From positions 62,001 through 126,000 of the forward strand of contig NW_027484929.1 in NCBI RefSeq assembly GCF_050908995.1: DNA of 64,000 nt, given 5' to 3'. Positions within the stretch are counted from its first letter, which is position 1; the number at the start of each line of letters is the position of its first letter. Below are positions 31,326-46,500 of the stretch, in pieces. This DNA is from Andrena cerasifolii (taxonomy: Eukaryota; Arthropoda; Insecta; Hymenoptera; Andrenidae). The notes below the pieces were generated by a model. That model saw only the letters and a list, made by a program, of their open reading frames with translations, had not been told where the DNA came from and made no database searches. The position numbers were made by a program, and so were the translations under genes.

Positions 31326-34300
31326 TGATATTGAGAAACTGATATTGCAAAACCGATATTGTTCTAAACCGATATTGAAAAACCGATATTGTAAAGCAAA
31401 TATTGAAAAACTGATATCGAAAAATTGATATTGAAAAACCGATATTGAAAAACCGATATTGAATCCGATATTAGAACCGATATTCAAAAACCGATATTCA
31501 AAAACCGATATTGAAACCGATATTAGAACCGATATTCAAAAACCGATATTGGAGAACAAATATTGAAAAACTGATATTGAAAAACCGATATTGAAAAACC
31601 GATATTGAAAAACCGATATTGAAAAACCTATATCGAAAAACTGATATTGAAAAACCGATATTGAAACCGATATTAGAACCGATATTGAAAAACCGATATT
31701 GAAAAACAAATATTGAAAAACTGATATCGAAAAACTGATATTGAAAAACCGATATCGAAAAACTGATATTGCAAAACCGATATTGAAACCGATATTAGAA
31801 CCGATATTGAAAAACCGATATTGAAAAACAAATATTGAAAAACTGATATCGAAAAACTGATATTGAAAAACCGATATTGAAACCGATATTAGAACCGATA
31901 TTGAAAAACCGATATTGAAAAACAAATATTGAAAAACTGATATCGAAAAACCGATATTGGAGAACAAATATTGAAAAACTGATATTGAAAAACCGATATT
32001 GAAAAACAAATATTGAAAAACCGATATTGAAAAACTTATATCGAAAAACTGATATTGCAAAACCGATATTGAAACCGATGTTAGAACCGATATTGAAAAA
32101 CCGATATTGAAAAACAAATATTGAAAAACTGATATCGAAAAACCGATATTGGAGAACAAATATTGAAAAACTGATATTGAAAAACCGATATTGAAAAACA
32201 AATATTGAAAAACCGATATTGAAAAACTTATATCGAAAAACTGATATTGCAAAACCGATATTGAAACCGATGTTAGAACCGATATTGAAAAACCGATATT
32301 GAAAAACAAATATTGAAAAACTGATATCGAAAAACCGATATTGGAGAACAAATATTGAAAAACTGATATTGAAAAACAGATATTGAAAAACAAATATTGG
32401 AAAACTGATATTGAAAAACCGATATTCAAAAACAAATATTGAAAAACAAATATTGAAAAACTGATATCGAAAAACTGATATTGAAAAACCGATATTGAAA
32501 AACCGATATTGAAACCGATATTAGAACCGATATTGAAAAACCGATATTGAAAAACCTATATCGAAAAACTGATATTGAAAAACCGATATTGAAACCGATA
32601 TTAGAAACGATATTCAAAAACCGATATTGGAGAACAAATATTGAAAAACTGATATTGAAAAACCGATATTGAAAAACAAATATTGAAAAACCGATATTGA
32701 AAAACCGATATTGAAAAACCGATATTGAAAAACTTATATCGAAAAACTGATATTGCAAAACCGATATTGAAACCGATATTAGAACCGATATTGAAAAACA
32801 AACATTGAAAAACTTATATCGAATAACTGATATTGAGAAACTGATATTGCAAAACCGATATTGTTCTAAACCGATATTGAAAAACCGATATTGTAAAGCA
32901 AATATTGAAAAACTGATATCGAAAAACTGATATTGAAAAACCGATATTGAAAAACCGATATTGATAAACCGATATTGAAACCGATATTAGAACCGATATT
33001 GAAAAACAGATATTGAAAAATAAATTTTGAAAAACTGATATTGAAAAACCGATATTCAAAAACAAATATTGAAAAACAAATATTGAAAAACTGATATCGA
33101 AAAACTGATATTGAAAAACCGATATTGAAAAACCGATATTGAAAAACCGATATTGAAAAACAAATATTGAAAAACTGATATCGAAAAACTGATATTGAAA
33201 AACCGATATTGAAAAACCGATATTGATAAACCGATATTGAAACCGATATTAGAACCGATATTGAAAAACAGATATTGAAAAACAAATTTTGAAAAACTGA
33301 TATTGAAAAACCGATATTCAAAAACAAATATTGAAAAACAAATATTGAAAAACTGATATCGAAAAACTGATATTGAAAAACCGATATTGAAAAACCGATA
33401 TTGAAACCGATATTAGAACCGATACTGAAAAACCGATATTGAAAAACAAATATTGAAAAACTGATATCGAAAAACCGATATTGGAGAACAAATATTGAAA
33501 AACTGATATTGAAAAACCAATATTGAAAAACAAATATTGAAAAACCGATATTGAAAAACCGATATTGAAAAACCGATATTGAAACCGATGTTAGAACCGA
33601 TATTGAAAAACCGATATTGAAACCGATATTAGAACCGATATTCAAAAACCGATATTGGAGAACAAATATTGAAAAACTGATATTGAAAAACCGATATTGA
33701 AAAACCGATATTGAAAAACCGATATTGAAAAACCTATATCGAAAAACTGATATTGAAAAACCGATATTGAAACCGATATTAGAACCGATATTGAAAAACC
33801 GATATTGAAAAACAAATATTGAAAAACTGATATCGAAAAACTGATATTGAAAAACCGATATCGAAAAACTGATATTGCAAAACCGATATTGAAACCGATA
33901 TTAGAACCGATATTGAAAAACCGATATTGAAAAACAAATATTGAAAAACTGATATCGAAAAACTCATATTGAAAAACCGATATTGCAAAACCGATATTAA
34001 AACCGATATTAGAACCGATATTGAAAAACAAATATTGAAAAACTGATATCGAAAAACTGATATTGAAAAACCGATATTGAAAAACCGATATTGAATCCGA
34101 TATTAGAACCGATATTCAAAAACCGATATCGAAAAACTGATATTGAAAAACCGATATTGAAACCGATATTAGAACCGATATTGAAAACCCGATATTGAAA
34201 AACAAATATTGAAAAACTGATATCGAAAAACTGATATTGCAAAACCGATATTGAAACCGATGTTAGAACCGATATTGAAAAACCGATATTGAAACCGATA

Positions 34301-37300
34301 TTAGAACCGATATTCAAAAACCGATATTGGAGAACAAATATTGAAAAACTGATATTGAAAAACCGATATTGAAAAACCGATATTGAAAAACCGATATTGA
34401 AAAACCTATATCGAAAAACTGATATTGAAAAACCGATATTGAAACCGATATTAGAACCGATATTGAAAAACCGATATTGAAAAACAAATATTGAAAAACT
34501 GATATCGAAAAACTGATATTCAAAAACCGATATCGAAAAACTGATATTGAAAAACCGATATTGAAACCGATATTAGAACCGATATTGAAAACCCGATATT
34601 GAAAAACTGATATCGAAAAACCGATATTGGAGAACAAATATTGAAAAACTGATATTGAAAAACCAATATTGAAAAACAAATATTGAAAAACCGATATTGA
34701 AAAACCGATATTGAAAAACCGATATTGAAACCGATGTTAGAACCGATATTGAAAAACCGATATTGAAACCGATATTAGAACCGATATTCAAAAACCGATA
34801 TTGGAGAACAAATATTGAAAAACTGATATTGAAAAACCGATATTGAAAAACCGATATTGAAAAACCGATATTGAAAAACCTATATCGAAAAACTGATATT
34901 GAAAAACCGATATTGAAACCGATATTAGAACCGATATTGAAAAACCGATATTGAAAAACAAATATTGAAAAACTGATATCGAAAAACTGATATTGAAAAA
35001 CCGATATCGAAAAACTGATATTGCAAAACCGATATTGAAACCGATATTAGAACCGATATTGAAAAACCGATATTGAAAAACAAATATTGAAAAACTGATA
35101 TCGAAAAACTCATATTGAAAAACCGATATTGCAAAACCGATATTAAAACCGATATTAGAACCGATATTGAAAAACAAATATTGAAAAACTGATATCGAAA
35201 AACTGATATTGAAAAACCGATATTGAAAAACCGATATTGAATCCGATATTAGAACCGATATTCAAAAACCGATATCGAAAAACTGATATTGAAAAACCGA
35301 TATCGAAAAACTGATATTGAAAAACCGATATTGAAACCGATATTAGAACCGATATTGAAAACCCGATATTGAAAAACAAATATTGAAAAACTGATATCGA
35401 AAAACTGATATTGCAAAACCGATATTGAAACCGATGTTAGAACCGATATTGAAAAACCGATATTGAAACCGATATTTGAACCGATATTCAAAAACCGATA
35501 TTGGAGAACAAATATTGAAAAACTGATATTCAAAAACCGATATTGAAAAACCGATATTGAAAAACCGATATTGAAAAACCTATATCGAAAAACTGATATT
35601 GAAAAACCGATATTGAAACCGATATTAGAACCGATATTGAAAAACCGATATTGAAAAACAAATATTGAAAAACTGATATCGAAAAACTGATATTCAAAAA
35701 CCGATATCGAAAAACTGATATTGAAAAACCGATATTGAAACCGATATTAGAACCGATATTGAAAACCCGATATTGAAAAACAAATATTGAAAAACTGATA
35801 TCGAAAAACTGATATTGCAAAACCGATATTGAAACCGATGTTAGAACCGATATTGAAAAACCGATATTGAAAAACAAATATTGAAAAACTGATATCGAAA
35901 AACTGATATTGAGAAACTGATATTGCAAAACCGATATTGTTCTAAATCGATATTGAAAAACCGATATTGTAAAGCAAATATTGAAAAACTGATATCGAAA
36001 AACTGATATTGAAAAACCGATATTGAAAAACCGATATTGAAAAACCGATATTGAAAAACTTATATCGAAAAACTGATATTGCAAAACCGATATTGAAACC
36101 GATATTAGAACCGATATTGAAAAACCGATATTGAAAAACAAATATTGAAAAACTGATATCGAAAAACTGATATTGAAAAACCGATATTGAAAAACCGATA
36201 TTGATAAACCGATATTGAAACCGATATTAGAACCGATATTGAAAAACAGATATTGAAAAACAAATATTGAAAAACTGATATTGAAAAACCGATATTCAAA
36301 AACAAATATTGAAAAACAAATATTGAAAAACTGATATCGAAAAACTGATATTGATAAACCGATATTGAAAAACCGATATTGAAAAACCGATATTGAAAAA
36401 CCTATATCGAAAAACTGATATTGAAAAACCGATATTGGAGAACAAATATTGAAAAACTGATATTGAAAAACCGATATTGAAAAACAAATATTGAAAAACC
36501 GATATTGAAAAACCGATATTGAAAAACCGATATTGAAAAACTTATATCGAAAAACTGATATTGCAAAACCGATATTGAAACCGATGTTAGAACCGATATT
36601 GAAAAACCGATATTGAAAAACAAATATTGAAAAACTGATATTGAGAAACTGATATTGCAAAACCGATATTGTTCTAAACCGATATTGAAAAACCGATATT
36701 GTAAAGCAAATATTGAAAAACTGATATCGAAAAACTGATATTGAAAAACCGATATTGAATCCGATATTAGAACCGATATTCAAAAACCGATATTCAAAAA
36801 CTGATATTGAAACCGATATTAGAACCGATATTCAAAAACCGATATTGGAGAACAAATATTGAAAAACTGATATTGAAAAACCGATATTGAAAAACCGAAA
36901 TTGAAAAACCGATATTGAAAAACCTATATCGAAAAACTGATATTGAAAAACCGATATTGAAACCGATATTAGAACCGATATTGAAAAACAAATATTGAAA
37001 AACTGATATCGAAAAACTGATATTGAAAAACCGATATCGAAAAACTGATATTGCAAAACCGATATTGAAACCGATATTAGAACCGATATTGAAAAACAAA
37101 TATTGAAAAACTGATATCGAAAAACTGATATTGAAAAACCGATATTGAAAAACCGATATTGAATCCGATATTAGAACCGATATTCAAAAACCGATATCGA
37201 AAGACTGATATTGAAAAACCGATATCGAAAAACTGATATTGAAAAACCGATATTGAAACCGATATTAGAACCGATATTGAAAAACCGATATTGAAAAACA

Positions 37301-40189
37301 AATATTGAAAAACTGATATCGAAAAACTGATATTGAAAAACCGATATTGAAACCGATATTAGAACCGATATTGAAAAACCGATATTGAAAAACAAATATT
37401 GAAAAACTGATATTGAAAAACCGATATTGAAAAACTTATATCGAAAAACCGATATTGCAAAACCGATATTGAAACCAATATTAGAACCGATATTCAAAAA
37501 CCGATATTGGAGAACAAATATTGAAAAACTGATATTGATAAACCGATATTGAAAAACAAATATTGAAAAACCGATATTGAAAAACCGATATTGAAAAACC
37601 GATATTGAAAAACTTATATCGAAAAACTGATATTGCAAAACCGATATTGAAACCGATGTTAGAACCGATATTGAAAAACCGATATTGAAAAACCGATATT
37701 GAAAAACCGATATTGAAAAACTTATATCGAAAAACTGATATTGCAAAACCGATATTGAAACCGATGTTAGAACCGATATTGAAAAACCGATATTGAAAAA
37801 CAAATATTGAAAAACTGATATCGAAAAACCGATATTGGAGAACAAATATTGAAAAACTGATATTGAAAAACCGATATTGAAAAACAAATATTGAAAAACC
37901 GATATTGAAAAACCGATATTGAAAAACCGATATTGAAAAACTTATATCGAAAAACTGATATTGAAAAACCGATATCGAAAAACTGATATTGAAAAACCGA
38001 TATTGAAACCGATATTAGAACCGATATTGAAAAACCGATATTGAAAAACAAATATTGAAAAACTGATATCGAAAAACTGATATTGAAAAACCGATATTGA
38101 AACCGATATTAGAACCGATATTGAAAAACCGATATTGAAAAACAAATATTGAAAAACTGATATCGAAAAACCGATATTGGAGAACAAATATTGAAAAACT
38201 GATATTGAAAAACCGATATTGAAAAACAAATATTGAAAAACCGATATTGAAAAACATATCGAAAAACTGATATCGAAAAACTGATATTGAAAAACCGATA
38301 TTGAAAAACCGATATTGATAAACCGATATTGAAACCGATATTAGAACCGATATTGAAAAACAGATATTGAAAAACAAATATTGAAAAACTGATATTGAAA
38401 AACCGATATTCAAAAACAAATATTGAAAAACAAATATTGAAAAACTGATATCGAAAAACTGATATTGAAAAACCGATATTGAAAAACCGATATTGAAACC
38501 GATATTAGAACCGATATTGAAAAACCGATATTGAAAAACCTATATCGAAAAACTGATATTGAAAAACCGATATTGAAAAACCGATATTGAAAAACCTATA
38601 TCGAAAAACTGATATTGAAAAACCGATGTTGAAACCGATATTAGAACCGATATTGAAAAACCGATATTGAAAAACAAATATTGAAAAACTGATATCGAAA
38701 AACTGATATTGAAAAACCGATATTGCAAAACCGATATTGAAACCGATATTAGAACCGATATTGAAAAACCGATATTGAAAAACAAATATTGAAAAACTGA
38801 TATCGAAAAACCGATATTGGAGAACAAATATTGAAAAACTGATATTGAAAAACCAATATTGAAAAACAAATATTGAAAAACCGATATTGAAAAACCGATA
38901 TTGAAAAACCGATATTGAAAAACTTATATCGAAAAACTGATATTGAAAAACCGATATCGAAAAACTGATATTGAAAAACCGATATTGAAACCGATATTAG
39001 AACCGATATTGAAAAACCGATATTGAAAAACAAATATTGAAAAACTGATATCGAAAAACTGATATTGAAAAACCGATATTGAAACCGATATTAGAACCGA
39101 TATTGAAAAACCGATATTGAAAAACAAATATTGAAAAACTGATATCAAAAACTCATATTGAAAAACCGATATTGCAAAACCGATATTAAAACCGATATTA
39201 GAACCGATATTGAAAAACAAATATTGAAAAACTGATATCGAAAAACTGATATTGAAAAACCGATATTGAAAAACCGATATTGAATCCGATATTAGAACCG
39301 ATATTCAAAAACCGATATCGAAAAACTGATATTGAAAAACCGATATCGAAAAACTGATATTGAAAAACCGATATTGAAACCGATATTAGAACCGATATTG
39401 AAAACCCGATATTGAAAAACAAATATTGAAAAACTGATATCGAAAAACTGATATTGCAAAACCGATATTGAAACCGATGTTAGAACCGATATTGAAAAAC
39501 CGATATTGAAACCGATATTAGAACCGATATTGAAAAACCGATATTGAAAAACAAATATTGAAAAACTGATATCGAAAAACTGATATTGAAAAACCGATAT
39601 TGAAAAACCGATATTGAAAAACTGATATTGAAAAACCGATATTGAAACCGATATTAGAACCGATATTGAAAACCCGATATTGAAAAACAAATATTGAAAA
39701 ACTGATATCGAAAAACTGATATTGCAAAACCGATATTGAAACCGATGTTAGAACCGATATTGAAAAACCGATATTGAAACCGATATTAGAACCGATATTG
39801 AAAAACCGATATTGAAAAACAAATATTGAAAAACTGATATCGAAAAACTGATATTGAAAAACCGATATTGAAAAACCGATATTGAAAAACCGATATTGAA
39901 AAACTTATATCGAAAAACTGATATTGCAAAACCGATATTGAAACCGATATTAGAACCGATATTGAAAAACCGATATTGAAAAACAAATATTGAAAAACTG
40001 ATATCGAAAAACTGATATTGAAAAACCGATATTGAAAAACCGATATTGATAAACCGATATTGAAACCGATATTAGAACCGATATTGAAAAACAGATATTG
40101 AAAAACAAATATTGAAAAACTGATATTGAAAAACCGATATTCAAAAACAAATATTGAAAAACAAATATTGAAAAACTGATATCGAAAAA

Positions 40190-43100
40190 CTGATATTGAA
40201 AAGCCGATATTGAATCCGATATTAGAACCGATATTCAAAAACCGATATTGGAGAACAAATATTGAAAAACTGATATTGAAAAACCGATATTGAAAAACCG
40301 ATATTGAAAAACCGATATTGAAAAACCTATATCGAAAAACTGATATTGAAAAACCGATGTTGAAACCGATATTAGAACCGATATTGAAAAACCGATATTG
40401 AAAAACAAATATTGAAAAACTGATATCGAAAAACTGATATTGAAAAACCGATATTGCAAAACCGATATTGAAACCGATATTAGAACCGATATTGAAAAAC
40501 CGATATTGAAAAACCGATATTGAAAAACTTATATCGAAAAACTGATATTGCAAAACCGATATTGAAACCGATATTAGAACCGATATTGAAAAACAAACAT
40601 TGAAAAACTGATATCGAATAACTGATATTGAGAAACTGATATTGCAAAACCGATATTGTTCTAAACCGATATTGAAAAACCGATATTGTAAAGCAAATAT
40701 TGAAAAACTGATATCGAAAAACTGATATTGAAAAACCGATATTGAAAAACCGATATTGAAAAACCGATATTGAAAAACTTACATCGAAAAACTGATATTG
40801 CAAAACCGATATTGAAACCGATATTAGAACCGATATTGAAAAACCGATATTGAAAAACAAATATTGAAAAACTGATATCGAAAAACTGATATTGAAAAAC
40901 CGATATTGAAAAACCGATATTGAAACCGATATTAGAACCGATATTGAAAAACCGATATTGAAAAACAAATATTGAAAAACTGATATCGAAAAAACGATAT
41001 TGGAGAACAAATATTGAAAAACTGATATTGAAAAACCAATATTGAAAAACAAATATTGAAAAACCGATATTGAAAAACCGATATTGAAAAACCGATATTG
41101 AAAAACTTATATCGAAAAACTGATATTGAAAAACCGATATCGAAAAACTGATATTGAAAAACCGATATTGAAACCGATATTAGAACCGATATTGAAAAAC
41201 CGATATTGAAAAACAAATATTGAAAAACTGATATCGAAAAACTGATATTGAAAAACCGATATTGAAACCGATATTAGAACCGATATTGAAAAACCGATAT
41301 TGAAAAACAAATATTGAAAAACTGATATCGAAAAACTCATATTGAAAAACCGATATTGCAAAACCGATATTAAAACCGATATTAGAACCGATATTGAAAA
41401 ACAAATATTGAAAAACTGATATCGAAAAACTGATATTGAAAAACCGATATTGAAAAACCGATATTGAATCCGATATTAGAACCGATATTCAAAAACCGAT
41501 ATCGAAAAACTGATATTGAAAAACCGATATCGAAAAACTGATATTGAAAAACCGATATTGAAACCGATATTAGAACCGATATTGAAAACCCGATATTGAA
41601 AAACAAATATTGAAAAACTGATATCGAAAAACTGATATTGCAAAACCGATATTGAAACCGATGTTAGAACCGATATTGAAAAACCGATATTGAAACCGAT
41701 ATTAGAACCGATATTCAAAAACCGATATTGAAAAACAAATATTGAAAAACTGATATCGAAAAACTGATATTGAAAAACCGATATTGAAACCGATATTAGA
41801 ACCGATATTGAAAAACTTATATCGAAAAACTGATATTGCAAAACCGATATTGAAACCGATATTAGAACCGATATTGAAAAACCGATATTGAAAAACAAAT
41901 ATTGAAAAACTGATATTGAAAAGCCGATATTGAATCCGATATTAGAACCGATATTCAAAAACCGATATTGGAGAACAAATATTGAAAAACTGACATTGAA
42001 AAACCGATATTGAAAAACCGATATTGAAAAACCGATATTGAAAAACCTATATCGAAAAACTGATATTGAAAAACCGATGTTGAAACCGATATTAGAACCG
42101 ATATTGAAAAACCGATATTGAAAAACAAATATTGAAAAACTGATATCGAAAAACTGATATTGAAAAACCGATATTGCAAAACCGATATTGAAACCGATAT
42201 TAGAACCGATATTGAAAAACCGATATTGAAAAACCGATATTGAAAAACTTATATCGAAAAACTGATATTGCAAAACCGATATTGAAACCGATATTAGAAC
42301 CGATATTGAAAAACAAACATTGAAAAACTGATATCGAATAACTGATATTGAGAAACTGATATTGCAAAACCGATATTGTTCTAAACCGATATTGAAAAAC
42401 CGATATTGTAAAGCAAATATTGAAAAACTGATATCGAAAAACTGATATTGAAAAACCGATATTGAAAAACCGATATTGAAAAACCGATATTGAAAAACTT
42501 ATATCGAAAAACTGATATTGCAAAACCGATATTGAACCGATATTAGAACCGATATTGAAAAACCGATATTGAAAAACAAATATTGAAAAACTGATATCGA
42601 AAAACTGATATTGAAAAACCGATATTGAAAAACCGATATTGAAACCGATATTAGAACCGATATTGAAAAACCGATATTGAAAAACAAATATTGAAAAACT
42701 GATATCGAAAAACCGATATTGGAGAACAAATATTGAAAAACTGATATTGAAAAACCAATATTGAAAAACAAATATTGAAAAACCGATATTGAAAAACCGA
42801 TATTGAAAAACCGATATTGAAAAACTTATATCGAAAAACTGATATTGAAAAACCGATATCGAAAAACTGATATTGAAAAACCGATATTGAAACCGATATT
42901 AGAACCGATATTGAAAAACCGATATTGAAAAACAAATATTGAAAAACTGATATCGAAAAACTGATATTGAAAAACCGATATTGAAACCGATATTAGAACC
43001 GATATTGAAAAACCGATATTGAAAAACAAATATTGAAAAACTGATATCGAAAAACTCATATTGAAAAACCGATATTGCAAAACCGATATTAAAACCGATA

Positions 43101-43532
43101 TTAGAACCGATATTGAAAAACAAATATTGAAAAACTGATATCGAAAAACTGATATTGAAAAACCGATATTGAAAAACCGATATTGAATCCGATATTAGAA
43201 CCGATATTCAAAAACCGATATCGAAAAACTGATATTGAAAAACCGATATCGAAAAACTGATATTGAAAAACCGATATTGAAACCGATATTAGAACCGATA
43301 TTGAAAACCCGATATTGAAAAACAAATATTGAAAAACTGATATCGAAAAACTGATATTGCAAAACCGATATTGAAACCGATGTTAGAACCGATATTGAAA
43401 AACCGATATTGAAACCGATATTAGAACCGATATTCAAAAACCGATATTGAAAAACAAATATTGAAAAACTGATATCGAAAAACTGATATTGAAAAACCGA
43501 TATTGAAACCGATATTAGAACCGATATTGAAA
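40190..43532. repeat. Tandem duplication of a ~1.72-kb satellite block
   Basis: The block of about 40190-41813 is repeated at about 41910-43532 with an offset of 1719-1720. Small differences include CTGATATTG to CTGACATTG at about 41992 and a lost base near 42535. The near identity suggests a recent unequal exchange. Ends are approximate. Confidence 0.7.
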
Positions 43533-46500
43533 AACCGATATTGAAAAACAAATATTGAAAAACTGATATCGAAAAACCGATATTGGAGAACAAATATTGA
43601 AAAACTGATATTGAAAAACCGATATTGAAAAACCGATATTGAATCCGATATTAGAACCGATATTCAAAAACCGATATCGAAAAACTGATATTGAAAAACC
43701 GATATCGAAAAACTGATATTGAAAAACCGATATTGAAACCGATATTAGAACCGATATTGAAAACCCGATATTGAAAAACAAATATTGAAAAACTGATATC
43801 GAAAAACTGATATTGCAAAACCGATATTGAAACCGATGTTAGAACCGATATTGAAAAACCGATATTGAAAAACAAATATTGAAAAACTGATATCGAAAAA
43901 CTGATATTGAGAAACTGATATTGCAAAACCGATATTGTTCTAAATCGATATTGAAAAACCGATATTGTAAAGCAAATATTGAAAAACTGATATCGAAAAA
44001 CTGATATTGAAAAACCGATATTGAAAAACCGATATTGAAAAACCGATATTGAAAAACTTATATCGAAAAACTGATATTGCAAAACCGATATTGAAACCGA
44101 TATTAGAACCGATATTGAAAAACCGATATTGAAAAACAAATATTGAAAAACTGATATCGAAAAACTGATATTGAAAAACCGATATTGAAAAACCGATATT
44201 GATAAACCGATATTGAAACCGATATTAGAACCGATATTGAAAAACAGATATTGAAAAACAAATATTGAAAAACTGATATTGAAAAACCGATATTCAAAAA
44301 CAAATATTGAAAAACAAATATTGAAAAACTGATATCGAAAAACTGATATTGAAAAACCGATATTGAAAAACCGATATTGAAACCGATATTAGAACCGATA
44401 TTGAAAAACCGATATTGAAAAACCTATATCGAAAAACTGATATTGAAAAACCGATATTGAAACCGATATTAGAACCGATATTCAAAAACCGATATTGGAG
44501 AACAAATATTGAAAAACTGATATTGAAAAACCGATATTGAAAAACAAATATTGAAAAACCGATATTGAAAAACTGATATTGAAAAACAAATATTGAAAAA
44601 CTGATATCGAAAAACTGATATTGAGAAACTGATATTGCAAAACCGATATTGTTCTAAACCGATATTGAAAAACCGATATTGTAAAGCAAATATTGAAAAA
44701 CTGATATCGAAAAACTGATATTGAAAAACCGATATTGAAAAACCGATATTGAATCCGATATTAGAACCGATATTCAAAAACCGATATTGAAAAACCGATA
44801 TTGAAACCGATATTAGAACCGATATTCAAAAACCGATATTGGAGAACAAATATTGAAAAACTGATATTGAAAAACCGATATTGAAAAACCGATATTGAAA
44901 AACCGATATTGAAAAACCTATATCGAAAAACTGATATTGAAAAACATATTAGAACCGATATTGAAAAACCGATATTGAAAAACAAATATTGAAAAACTGA
45001 TATCGAAAAACCGATATTGAAACCGATATTAGAACCGATATTGAAAAACCGATATTGAAAAACAAATATTGAAAAACCGATATTGAAAAACTTATATCGA
45101 AAAACTGATATTGCAAAACCGATATTGAAACCGATGTTAGAACCGATATTGAAAAACCGATATTGAAAAACAAATATTGAAAAACTGATATCGAAAAACT
45201 GATATTGAAAAACCGATATTGAAACCGATATTAGAACCGATATTGAAAAACCGATATTGAAAAACAAATATTGAAAAACTGATATCGAAAAACCGATATT
45301 GGAGAACAAATATTGAAAAACTGATATTGAAAAACCGATATTGAAAAACAAATATTGAAAAACCGATATTGAAAAACTTATATCGAAAAACTGATATTGC
45401 AAAACCGATATTGAAACCGATGTTAGAACCGATATTGAAAAACCGATATTGAAAAACAAATATTGAAAAACTGATATCGAAAAACCGATATTGGAGAACA
45501 AATATTGAAAAACTGATATTGAAAAACCGATATTGAAAAACAAATATTGAAAAACCGATATTGAAAAACTTATATCGAAAAACTGATATTGCAAAACCGA
45601 TATTGAAACCGATGTTAGAACCGATATTGAAAAACCGATATTGAAAAACAAATATTGAAAAACTGATATCGAAAAACTGATATTGAGAAACTGATATTGC
45701 AAAACCGATATTGTTCTAAACCGATATTGAAAAACCGATATTGTAAAGCAAATATTGAAAAACTGATATCGAAAAATTGATATTGAAAAACCGATATTGA
45801 AAAACCGATATTGAATCCGATATTAGAACCGATATTCAAAAACCGATATTCAAAAACCGATATTGAAACCGATATTAGAACCGATATTCAAAAACCGATA
45901 TTGGAGAACAAATATTGAAAAACTGATATTGAAAAACCGATATTGAAAAACCGATATTGAAAAACCGATATTGAAAAACCTATATCGAAAAACTGATATT
46001 GAAAAACCGATATTGAAACCGATATTAGAACCGATATTGAAAAACCGATATTGAAAAACAAATATTGAAAAACTGATATCGAAAAACTGATATTGAAAAA
46101 CCGATATCGAAAAACTGATATTGCAAAACCGATATTGAAACCGATATTAGAACCGATATTGAAAAACCGATATTGAAAAACAAATATTGAAAAACTGATA
46201 TCGAAAAACTGATATTGAAAAACCGATATTGAAACCGATATTAGAACCGATATTGAAAAACCGATATTGAAAAACAAATATTGAAAAACTGATATCGAAA
46301 AACCGATATTGGAGAACAAATATTGAAAAACTGATATTGAAAAACCGATATTGAAAAACAAATATTGAAAAACCGATATTGAAAAACTTATATCGAAAAA
46401 CTGATATTGCAAAACCGATATTGAAACCGATGTTAGAACCGATATTGAAAAACCGATATTGAAAAACAAATATTGAAAAACTGATATCGAAAAACCGATA

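Noticed and set aside
29458..31350. A 630-codon minus-strand open frame made of repeats like FFNIGFSISVFQYR
   Set aside because: It is the three-phase translation of a 14-bp satellite monomer that lacks stops on that strand. Similar frames cover the whole array, have no start context and no domain.
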